From assembly GCA_033060915.1 (NCBI GenBank), contig CM065388.1:27816001-27880000 (forward strand): a DNA stretch of 64,000 nt, read 5' to 3'. The notes under the pieces were generated by a model. That model worked only from the letters and a program-made list of their open reading frames with translations. It made no database searches and was not told where the DNA came from. This document shows positions 45,538 to 55,635 of the stretch, piece after piece. Numbering within the stretch: the first letter of the stretch is position 1; every line of letters begins with the position of its first letter. Origin of the DNA: Euryodendron excelsum (Eukaryota > Streptophyta > Magnoliopsida > Ericales > Pentaphylacaceae). The position numbers and the translations under genes are program-made.

Positions 45538-46984
45538 TAGTTTTTGGGTGTCCATGGTCCTTTCGACTCAGAGACCCTAAAGCACGGAACTCTGTCACTA
45601 GAACTCGTCCTCCTAGAAGGACAAGTGCGACTAGGTTAGAAAATTGATTTGACTAAGGGCTTTTTAAAAAAATAGGAGTCACCACCTAACTTGATAAAGG
45701 TGAGTTAGGTCACCTAAAAACTAAGCATAAGTCCGAAGATTAAACTTAGTGTTTTTGAAAAAGGTTTTTGAAAACTCCCCCAAGAGAGGGTTTTTAGGAA
45801 AATAGGTTGTTTGGCAACCTTCTGCAAATGTTTAAGCCCTTTTTTAAAATAACTCCATTTTGGTCTTTCGAAAACAGAAATCTAAAGTTCGGGGGTTGGT
45901 TACGTGTAGGGAAGACATTCTAAGATTATCACCTTACCCCGCCCTTTCGGTACTTACATGTCTAATCATCCTTTGTTCACTCACTAGAATAACCGATTAC
46001 TATGGTCCACTTTATATCTACTTTAGAAAAATGGGGTTTAGTCATCCCTTTTCGGATGGATGGATGATGCGTAATGCAGGTTTTTGAAAAAAATTTGAAA
46101 ATAATGGAGGCTTTGAAAGAGTTTGGAATAGAAACTTTGAATTGATTGGAATTTTTTGAAAAAGGGATTGGAGTTGAAATAAAAGTTATGACCGCACCAT
46201 TTTAGGTTGCCTACATATCTCATTTGGCGAGAATCAGGTCATTCGTAGTTCGGGCAATAGCCCGATAGAAAATAGGCACATTAGGGCCTTTGGAAGGTTT
46301 GAAGATACTTTGGGGTCTTTGAAAAAGTTTAAGACGCTTTGAGGTCTTTGGAAAAATTAAGACACTTGGAGGTCTTTTGAAAAAGTTTAAGACACTTTGA
46401 GGTCTTTGGAAAAGTTTAAGACACTTGGAGGTCTTTTGGAAAAGTTTAAGACACTTTGAGATCTTTGGGAAGTTGAAGACCCTTTGTGGTCTTAGAGTTT
46501 TCGACTTGAAATTGAATGGTGGAATGTTTTGAAAATGATTTTGGATCACCTTGAGGGAGTTTTGGAAAAATGCCTTGGCATGACTTAAGAGAACTTGAAA
46601 GTGTTTTTGAAATTTTGTTTTGAAAACCTTGGAGGCCTGATTTTAGAATGTTTTAATGAATTAATTTTTAAAAGTGGTTTTTAAAAATGGCTAATGGTTT
46701 GGAATCTTAATATGGACAACCTTAGAGGTTATTCTTGATTTATCACTTGTCCTCGAAATCCCTAATCATGAGAGGGCTAGGGACACCTTAGGTTTGTGAC
46801 CCTTTGAAAGCATTCTTGGGAATGTCTTGAGGATAAAATGTAAGAACATTTGAGGAGTTTATGGAGTTGTCTTTTTGAAATCATAAGCGTAAGGGGTTTT
46901 GGAAAAATAGGTTATGAGAATAATTTGAAAATTGAATGATCATTTAGGAAAAAGGTTCAAGAGTTGTAACCTTGAAGTGTATCA

Positions 46985-47320
46985 ACCTAGGTTGGGTTAG
47001 CCTAGGGTTAGGGGTGACCTAAGGTTAACTAACTTGGGTTAGGTTAACCTAGGGTTAAGATGACCTATGGTTAACTAACTAGAGTAGGGTTAACTTAAGG
47101 TGAGTGAACTAGGGTTAAGTTAACCTAGGGTTGGACAACTAGGGTCAAGTTGACCTAGGGTTGGTCAACTAGGGTCAAGTTAACCTAGGGTTAGGTAACT
47201 AGGGTCAAGTTAATCTAGGGTTGGTAATTAGGGTCAAGTTAACCTAGGGTGTGGTAACTAGGGTCAAGTTAACCTAGGGTGTGGTAACTAGGGTCAAGTT
47301 AACATAGGGTGTGGATTTGA
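46985..47320. repeat. ~30-bp tandem array (AACTAGGGTCAAGTTAACCTAGGG)
   Basis: Near its right part the period is exactly 30 bases (CTAGGGTCAAGTTAAC at 47228, 47258 and 47288); toward 46985 it is looser (AACTTGGGTTAGG-TTAACCTAGGG). A related but more degenerate array is at 61350-61617 and a plus-oriented trace at 54470-54560. The TTAGGG-like look is coincidental: the unit is 30 bases, not telomeric TTTAGGG. Confidence 0.8.
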
Positions 47321-48722
47321 AAGATGATTTTGAAGTGTGGTTTGGTGCATTTTTGGAAAGAGTTTCGGAAAACACAACATGTTATGCAATGGACTTTAGT
47401 AGGCCACCTCTTTGAAGCTCATTTCCATGAAAATTTTGACTCTAGTCAAGAATATGGTTTGTATGGGTGGTACTTGGAGACCATTCCAAGGAAGGTTTCC
47501 TCATGGCCATTGTAACCACTATCTTGACAAGAGTACAAGGGGTCAAAAATCAACATAACGATGATAATTTTTTGAGAAATTATTTTTGATGCAAAGATGG
47601 AGAGAATGCATTTTTGAAATCATCTTTGGAGAAAGATTTTGAAAACCATTTTCCAATGGAACCATTCCATCAAGAGAGGGTTCATATGGCCAACAAAAGG
47701 GAAACCACTAAAGAGAGGGTTCCATGGGGGCATTCCAACCACTAAACTTGAGAGAATGGGAACCATAGAAATCAAAGAGTTTGAACATCGTTCTTAGGCA
47801 ATCATAAAGAGAAAAGGGAACCATTCTAACAATTTAGGATTCCTATGGCCAATATAAAGGGAGACCACTCAAGAGAGGGTTCCATGGGGCCATTTCAACC
47901 ACTAAATTTGAGAGAATGGAGACCTTGAATATTAGAGAGTTTGAAAGCAACTTTCATGCAAGTTGAAATACAATGATGCAAAAGTATGAATTAGGGGGTT
48001 GTGAGAGATTTTCTAAGGCATGACTCCTAAGGTCTCATCCTAGACTTCAATGGGCCAACTCTTGGAACAATTTTTGAAAGAAATATAGAGCTTGGAAATT
48101 GCCTAAAATTAAGAGCAATATAAGCATTGTGGAGCATGACAATAAACATAAAATGAAGCCAAGCACACAAGACATGATCAAACTAGCAATATGCAAGGGG
48201 TCATGATTTACATACAAGACTTTTAGGCTACACCACATAAACAAGGGGCTCCTAGGCCATGCCATCTTAAAGTAGGCTAGTGAGAGGTCCCCCTACACGG
48301 TGGCTCTCACTTGCTTTCCTCTAGGCATGATCTAAGAGCCCTCTTAGCTCAAGCATGCAAGAAAGGGGGGTTGAAGATGGGGGTTAAAATAGAGAATAGC
48401 CTAAGTAGGCTAGGAGGGAGAAGAGAAGAGTGGGGGAGAGCATAAATGTAAAAGGGATACCACCTTTTACCTTCAACACATTTGTAGTCTTCAATGGATG
48501 TCTTGATTGGAGCTTGAGTGACTTCAAGAAGGCTTGAGAGGCTAGTGTGGAGTGTATAAGTGTGTATGGGGCCATGCATGTGGAGTGTATAGGCTTAGGA
48601 GGGGTATAATCTAGCCTAAGTGTTGGAGGGGGAGAATATATATGGAGATTCAAGGTTCTGGAGTGATTTCAGCAGAGTTTCATATCAATTTCGGACCTGG
48701 AATATGCAAGGGGGGAGGCCTC

Positions 48723-48730
48723 TATTTATA
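48723..48730 (-). promoter_or_regulatory. TATA box of subfamily B LTR (minus strand)
   Basis: TATTTATA on plus in GGCCTCTATTTATATTC, matching the GAGGCTCTGTATTTATAGAG environment of subfamily A. Confidence 0.55.
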
Positions 48731-49096
48731 TTCAATCTAGAGTAGGCCGTGCGCATGGCCAAATTTTGGCCTTGCACATGTAGGACATGCGCAGGTACTG
48801 TTCCATTGCCAGAAGAACATGTGGCGCACTGTGTATTGGTTAAATCTCAACCGTTGATTGAAAGTCGGTCGATCTGATCAAAATTTGAGCGCATGTAGCA
48901 TATGCTCCATCACCGGAAAGGTTCGTCTAAACTTTGCCTCGATAATTGGGTCAATCGGGAAGGTTCCGGGGAAATCGGTTGCACTCGGGATGTTCTCCTA
49001 GTGGTTCCGATGAACTTTCATGTTTTCGAAAAGTTTGAATTATGTTTGGAGGTGAGTGATATCGTCTTGGGAAGTGTGCCAAAAAGGACACTTTTG

Positions 49097-49535
49097 TGGA
49101 GCGTCTGTGATACGCTCCGCAGGTGTTCGAAGGTGGCTATCTTCGTTTCGTGTGATTGAGGCCTTCGAGGAGTGATCTATTCGATCGAACCGTACCGATG
49201 GAAAGTACTCTGGAAATACTTTCTAGAATTCCCAAATTTACGCATTTCTCAAGTCGTTTGACGGTGCGTTTTCGTTAAGGAATCGAAAAAAAAGTCAACC
49301 TTGGCGGAGCGTCTGCGAGACGCTCCAAGGGTTGTTGAAAGTCTTGGTTTGCACGCCGTACGATGGAGGGCTTCGGGAGGCGATCTATTCAATCGAACCA
49401 TATTGATGGAAAGATCTATAGATGAGCTTTCGAGAATTCCCTGATTTATGCATTTCTCAAGTCGATTGACAGTGTGTTATAACCAAGGAATAGGGGGAAA
49501 AGACAATTTAGGTGGAGCGTCTGCGAGACGCTCCA
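49097..49535 (-). promoter_or_regulatory. Three palindromes in U3 of subfamily B
   Basis: Inverted repeats are at 49097-49118 (arms GGAGCGT/ACGCTCC, two changes), 49306-49326 (perfect 9-base arms GGAGCGTCT/AGACGCTCC around GCG) and 49513-49535 (perfect 10-base arms TGGAGCGTCT/AGACGCTCCA around GCG). They are about 210 bases apart, each inside a longer repeat unit with GAACC(G/A)TA(C/T)...GATGGAAAG, and lie 370-810 bases upstream of the TATA box. Confidence 0.7.
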
Positions 49536-50536
49536 GGAAACTTTTATCGAGTCGTGTGAGTTTAGCATCGTAGGGTACTCCTTGGGTTAAACAAAGGCGT
49601 GTGGTGAGACCCTCCTCTCGGAATCCCGAGGCCGGTGCTGTTTCGGGGTATTTTCGGGTTTCTAGGGGCAAAATGGTCATTTTGACCGGAGTTAGCTGGA
49701 AATGGTCAGGAAGGGTTTGGTATGTTGTGTTAAGCGTGTAGGGCTGTTCAGGGATGGTTTTGAGAGAGTCTTTTACCGTTCATCGGGGTTTGTGCCGTGC
49801 TGAGGCGTTCAGGGGCAAAATGGTCATTTTGACCAGAGTGAGTTGGAATAGGACCAGATTTGGACCAAATGGCGTGCGGGGAACGCCTGATGGTTTGACA
49901 ACATTTTGGAAGGATGGACTTATCGTTTTGAGGGATTTTGAACTTTCCCAAAACGTGTCTGGAGGCCCAAGGGGCAGGTTTGGTCATTTTTTACCGAGTC
50001 GAGCTAGCAGGCGCTGGTGTTAACCTAGGTGTTGGTTTCTGAGACCGCTCGGTCTGGGAAAACTACCTGTGCGGTGCTGATCTCCAAGAACGCCCGTTCT
50101 TAAAGAGCTACCTGTAGGGGTGGTGTTGGTTCCTGAGAATGCCTGGTCCTAGAAAGCTACCTGGAAGTGTGGTGTTGGTCTCCGAGGACGCCCGGTCTCG
50201 GAGAACTATCAAATGACGGACATTCTACATTGGCGGGCTAGTAGGCGCCAAAAGTGAACCTTCTGGCATTTTGATGAGGTGTTGGTCCCTGAGATCGCCC
50301 AATCTCGGGAAGCTACCTGGATGGCATTGGTTTCCATGACTGCCCAGTCTGAAAAATTGCCTGTAATAATGGTGCTTAAGGCTCCAGCGGATCCTTGTGG
50401 ACCCGAGAAGCGACCAGTTTGTTGGATTGGAGATTGAAAGGCTCATCTTGAGCTTGCATATGGTGTGGTGTTTGAAGACTATATCCGGTCGGGCCGGAGA
50501 TTGTCGAGCGGGCAAAAATGGGGTGCTTACAATAGG

Positions 50537-51440
50537 CTTTATCTGAGCCTTGGGTTTTTCGCTCATGCACCCAACCGTGCCCCAGCCCTCCTTAGGTATG
50601 TATAGCTGCGGGCCTGTAATACTTGGTATGAATGGCTTCTGTATTTTAGATGGGTCAAAAAGGCATAGGTGCATTTCTTCTTCCATGTACTCATCTTCTT
50701 ATACGACATGGTCAACCTCCTTGGCAGATTCATCCACAAGATCATCTTTGGGGTTTTGTACTTTATTGGGGTTGTACCAGGACAAGGTGTGATGTTGCTC
50801 CAGCTCCTCCCAGTCCATTTTATCTTCATCCTTATAATATACCTCTTGGCATATGGCGGTCAAAACCTTGTCATCATTGTACTCTATGATGACGTTGATA
50901 GTGTGGTCTAGTAGAGGGGTTATAGTGGCATTTAAAGCAGGAGAAGGGTTTGCCGATTGTAAGTCAATGGTTTTATTGTCTATCAACTCTTGAATCTTGT
51001 GTTTGAAGGTCAAACAATCTTCGGTGTCATGTCTTTGGCCGCCCGAATGATATTCACAACTTGCTATCGAGTTGAAGTAATGTGGCAAAAGATTAGGCCG
51101 AGGTTGAGAGGGTATAGGTTTCAAGTATCTTGCCGCTCGGAGACTATAATAGGCCATTGTGTACAGGCGAACTTAGTAAATGTTTGCTTTCTCCCACTTG
51201 CTTGCCTTGGCCGGGGAGGTGTCTTAGATGTTTTTGGAGGCTGGGGATCAAGTTCTAGTGTAATGACAACTGGGTCGGTGGCTTAGGAGTTGAAGAGGTT
51301 TTGGGTTTTGTGTTTCAAAGTGGGAAAATTCTCAACATCATGACCAAGTGGATTGGAATGGTATTCATATAAAGGTTATATGATTCAGGGGTTTGGTTGA
51401 AGACCGGCTTAAGAGGTACCGAAATAAGGAAGTTGGCTTG
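50537..51440 (-). pseudogene. Tat/Ogre-like gag, N-terminal part, with duplicated zinc-binding box
   Basis: Reading down the minus strand, a decayed first finger (YHSNPLGHDVENF, near 51310-51355; both terminal cysteines lost) is followed about 270 bases later by an intact one, CEYHSGGQRHDTEDC (51020-51064), then FKHKIQELID and NATITPLLDHTINVI. An acidic stretch, DEDKMDWEELEQHH, follows and the frame stays open from 51157 to 50699. Another frame then gives FIPSITGPQLYIPKEGWGTVG up to the solo LTR at 50531. Stops and shifts (near 51270 and 50700) make it a pseudogene. The order equals the gag at 23993-25404. Confidence 0.75.
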
Positions 51441-52492
51441 GCAAAGCTATTGGTAAGTAATGGTCAGGGTGTGACATTGGTCTTCCCTCTTAATCCTTTT
51501 TCACTCCTCATGGGTTTAGACTTGAGGGGACTTTGCTTGTTCACGAGTTGCTATTCCTGCATGGGATAGGAATGAAGAGAGCATTCCTACATGGAAACCC
51601 TTAGGGTTTTGGTAGGTTTAATGCAATGGAGAGTGAACTTGGTGTCACTCTCTTTGGGTTGATCATATGTATGAAGATGTAATGACTTGAGTTATTTTGA
51701 AACTCTTGTCTTAACATGGAAATTAAATACATGAACATGGATGCATAGAGTAGAAAAAGAGAGAAATCATTTGTAAAGTAAACATGGATGCATGAGCAAT
51801 AGGCATTATAACAACAGGAATACAAGTACTATAACAACAAGAATAGACAAGTTTAAAGGAAAGTAAAGTAGTCGCCCTTTCCTCCATGGTTTTCGACTAT
51901 GCATGGTGTCTATATGAGTATGAGGTTGAGGGCTTACTAATACTTCCTAAGAATGCTTGGTTCCCAGATCTTCAAACCTATGCCCACTCCTCGAGGTGGT
52001 GCCATTATCGGTTGGTGATCCGAGTAGGGAAACCATCAAGAGACCATAGGCAAAAAAATGCCCACAACCAATATACTGTTCCCCCTTCTAACTAAAAGGG
52101 ACATAATCAGGTAATAAATACAAGTATGCAAATGCTTGTGCTCGTGCAGTGGGTGTGTGAAAGTTTGAAAAGTAGAGAAAAGGGCCCAACAACTCCCATC
52201 CATCATGTCCATTAGATACATTCATTCATACATGGCAGTTAATATAACATGAAACAAATATGAACAAAGGTCCCCCTACAAAAATATGCAAAAGTTAGTA
52301 CCTTGAATGACAAACTTAATGCAAGATAGAATAATTGAAAGTAATTGAATTTATGCTATGACATGTTTTTAAAAACAACTTGGAAACACTTGATTTTGAA
52401 AGTTTTTGAAGTGGATTGATTTGGACAAATTAATCAAAGACTCAAAATGGGTGAGGGTAAAGAGACATGACAATGGCATAACCCTCTAAGCG
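51441..52492 (-). mobile_element. 5' leader of the right Tat/Ogre-like element
   Basis: Gene-free region between the PBS and gag, homologous to 25405-26819 (blocks AGGTAAT(A)AAT, GGGCCCAACAACTCCCATCCATC, GACATGACAATGGC(A/C)TAACC). It has an extra ~200-base stretch at 51870-52080 that is absent from the other copy. Confidence 0.5.
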
Positions 52493-52510
52493 TCCCCGGC
52501 AGAGTCACCA
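52493..52510 (-). promoter_or_regulatory. Primer-binding site
   Basis: TGGTGACTCTGCCGGGGA on the minus strand, two bases from the LTR end at 52513. It is the same site as 26820-26838 with three substitutions. Confidence 0.7.
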
Positions 52511-52512
52511 GT

Positions 52513-53945
52513 TGTTGCACTTAGATTTTTCGTACTTAGGAAAAATAAGAGAGAAAAACACAGTACTCTCTCGTTATAACTCATCCTCCTAAAAGAATGA
52601 GTGAGACTAGGTTTGAAGTTAAAATTGATTTGATTAAGGGCTTTTAAAAACAGTTTGGAGTCACCACCTAACTTGATTAAGGTAAGTTAGGTCACCTAAA
52701 ACTAAGCATAATTCGAAGATTACACCTAGGGTTTTTGAAAACATCCTAAAGAGAGGATTTCTAAGAAAATAGGTTTTTTTGGCAACCTTTGAAAATATTT
52801 AAGCCCTTTTTGAAAATAACACCATTTTGGTCTTTGAAAACAGTGATTTTAGGTTCGGAGATTAGTCACGTGTAAGGAAGATGCACTAAGCCATCACCTT
52901 ACCCCGCCCTTGCAGTACCTACATGTCTATTCACCTTACATTCACTCATTAGAATCTTTGATTAATAAATATCCAATACTATCCCCTTTAGAAAATAATT
53001 TTGATAAGAGATTTGTCATGATGCATGATATGTAAGCGCAAGAAAAGAATTGAGTTTGAACATAGATCTAAAAAGAAAGATTTAACTTTGAAAATGATTT
53101 TAAAAAGACTTGATTTGATTTTGAAAATAGATTTGAAAAGATAGATTTGATTTGAGATTAGAAAGAGGGTTTTAGAAATTAGAATTGGAGATTTGAAAAT
53201 AGATTTTAGAATTAAATATTTCAAATATATTAAGGAATTGAAAACTTGAATAAGGTTATAACCGCACCCATGAGGGTTGCCTATGTATCTCTTTTTGGGA
53301 ATCAGGTCCGTAGTTGTTCAAACAAAAGTTCGATTGAAAATAGACACTTTGATATTTTTGAACAATTTGATTTGAACTTTGAATAAGGGACTTGAAATTG
53401 AACTTGGAATAAAAGATTTGAAATTGAAATTTGATTTGAACTAGAACTTGGGGGTTTGAAATTGATTTTGATTTGAAATGATTGAACTTGGACATGATTT
53501 AGAAAGATTGAGATTTTAAAAACATTTTGACTTAGATTGAAATTGAAAAACTATCTTGGTTTAGAAAGGAGTTGTAGAAAATAGTCTAAACTTCCTAACT
53601 TTAGGGCTAGGGTTGAACTAGGGTTTAGGTGTCCTAGGGTTTAGGTTACCTAAGATTGGGAACATGTAGTTGACTTGAAAAGGATTTAGTTTAGATTTGA
53701 AAAATTCAATTTTAAAAAATTGGATTTAGAAAAAGTTCAAATTAGGAAAGATTTGAATTAGAAAAGGTTTGAATTAGGATAGTTGGATTTAAGGAAGATT
53801 TGAAAAGAGATTTGATTTAATTTGAAAACACTTGACTTGGAATAATTTGGAAAGTTAGGCTTTGAGAAAATATTGGATTTTGGAACACTTTGAATTAGGA
53901 AAGTTTCAAAATAGGAAAGTTCCATTTTAGGAAAGTTCCATTGGA
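52513..53945 (-). mobile_element. 5' LTR of the right element, terminal 1.4 kb only
   Basis: The conserved LTR terminus is on the minus strand (end ...AAGTGCAACA at 52513), followed by the GGTGACTCC block and low-complexity TTTCAAAT/TTTCCTAA DNA. It is cut near 53945 and fused to an LTR half in the opposite direction. A closely similar stretch occurs at 63246-64000. Confidence 0.75.
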
Positions 53946-55635
53946 TTAGAAGAATTATTATTGTATCATGTTTTCCAAAAGTGCATAACTCTCTTGAATT
54001 ATTTTTAAAGAATTTCACATGAAATCATAGGTTTCCAAATTAAAAAACTTCACATGAAATCATAGATATTTTCAATTCAAATATTTTCATTTTGGATACA
54101 AATCAAATCCTTTCATTTTGGAAACCAAATCAATTCTTCTGTTTTGGAAAACCAACTCAAATCATTCTATTTTTGGAAACAAAATCAAATTTTCTAGTTT
54201 TGGAAACAAAATTCCATCTTCTATTTATGGAAATAAGATCTAATCTTCTATTTTTGAAAACAAAATAAAGTCTTCTATTTTGGAAACAAATCCAACCTTC
54301 CCATTTTGGAAACAAAGTTAAAGCTTTTTATTTTTTATTTTTGGCATCAAATCAAATCTTTCTTTACGTGAAATCCCATATTTCCTTTTTCACATAAAAT
54401 TATGGATTTTCAAAGTTCTCCTTTCAAGTGCACACACCTAACTTCATTCCCAAGTCATCTCTAAACCCTAGGAGGTCTAACCCTAGGTCAACCTAACTCT
54501 AATCAACCTAACCCTAAGTTACCTCAATCCCAGTTTGCCCTAACCTAGGTTAGGAGGTTTGAAGATTATAACCCTGGGACTTTTTTTCAAACTCCAACTC
54601 TAGCCCAAAAATATTTGTAAAAACTCATTCAAACTTGTCTCAATCCAAAATAGCTAGACACTTACCATTTTCAAAAACTATTTCTAAAATGACTTCAAAA
54701 GCTCACAACGCTAAGACGATCCTAACCTTTTCTTGGTTAGGGTTTCTTAAGGAGAGTGATACATCAAATGAAACCTATAAGGTTCACACTAGGGTTTTGA
54801 ACCCTAAATGTTTCACAAAACCCTTTTTTAAAACTATTTTCAAACATCACATTGTTGAAACGACCCTAGGCCTTCTATGGTTAGGGTTGTCTAAGATCTA
54901 GTGAGATATTCAAACAAGGGAAGTTTCTAGCCCTTCTTTCCAAAAATGCTTTCTAAAACTCACAGTCTTGAAGGAGTTTAGTTCTTACATAACTAACCTC
55001 TCAAAGGCAATGAAACATTAACATGCCTTTCATAAGGTACATAAAAAGCAATTTTCAAAAATCTTTTCGAGACAAGTTCACACGGACTTTTCAAAATCCA
55101 ATCTCAACTTTCTTCCAAACTCTTTTTCAAAGTGCATCATGTATCATTCTTTCCAAAAGTGATGACAAAAATCCCTTTTCACAACTTTTTAAAGTGGACA
55201 TAAGTGGACAATTAGGAACTAGTTATTCAAGTGAGTGAATATATGATAAATAAAAATGTAGTTACCGCAAGGACGGGACAGGGTGATAATCTTACGATAT
55301 CTTCTCTTCACGTAACGAACCCCCGGACCATAGATTTCTGTTTTAAAGACCAAAACCAGAGTCATATTTTCAAAAGGGTTTTAAATATTTTTAAAGGTTA
55401 CCAAATAACCCTATTTTCCAAAACACCTCGTAAGAGGGCATTTTTAAACCATTTCTAAACACCTAAGTTTGGTCTTTAGATTACACTTAGTTTTGGGTGA
55501 CCTAACAAACCTTTAACCATGTTAGATGGTGACTCCAAACATTTTTCAAAAGCCCTTAATCAAATCAATTTCAAGTTCAAACCCCGTCACATCGCATTGA
55601 TCCTCTTAGGAAGGTAGGTTCTAACAGAGACTATT
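53946..55635 (+). mobile_element. Plus-oriented giant LTR, 3' portion
   Basis: In plus orientation: TTTGGAAAC(A/C)AAAT repeats, CCTAGG-TCAACCTAAC traces of the 30-bp array, GGTTAGGGTT blocks, GTAACGAACCCCCGGACC, CTAACA/CTAACC...GTTAGATGGTGACTCC, and CTTAGGAAGGTAGGTTCTAAC. It stops about 50 bases before the LTR end, where the next LTR starts at 55636. Back-to-back fusion with 52513-53945 shows an inversion or template-switch product. Confidence 0.7.

Larger units (their letters stand above)
45538..50531 (-). mobile_element. Giant solo LTR (4.99 kb), subfamily B, perfect TSD ATAGG
   Basis: On the minus strand it starts TGTAAGCACCCC at 50531 and ends ...GGGCGAGACA at 45538. ATAGG lies on both sides (45533-45537, 50532-50536). 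It shares termini, the CTTGAAAC/CTTGAGCTAAG-type block and the AGTTAGGTGACC...GGTGACTCC block with subfamily A, but the middle is different. Instead of TGGCGCC palindromes it has three GGAGCGTCT palindromes (49097-49535), a CATGCGCA/GTGCGCATGG zone (48745-48800), TATTTATA at 48723-48730, and a 30-bp TTAACCTAGGGT array (46985-47320). It interrupts a gag pseudogene. Confidence 0.93.

Noticed and set aside
46985..47320. Interstitial telomeric repeat
   Set aside because: CTAGGGT occurs often, but the unit is 30 bases with AAGTTAACC in it; there are no successive TTTAGGG units.
50550..50911. Plus-strand open frames of about 80 codons resembling membrane peptides
   Set aside because: Antisense of the gag region at 50537-51157, whose minus strand carries the recognisable motif.
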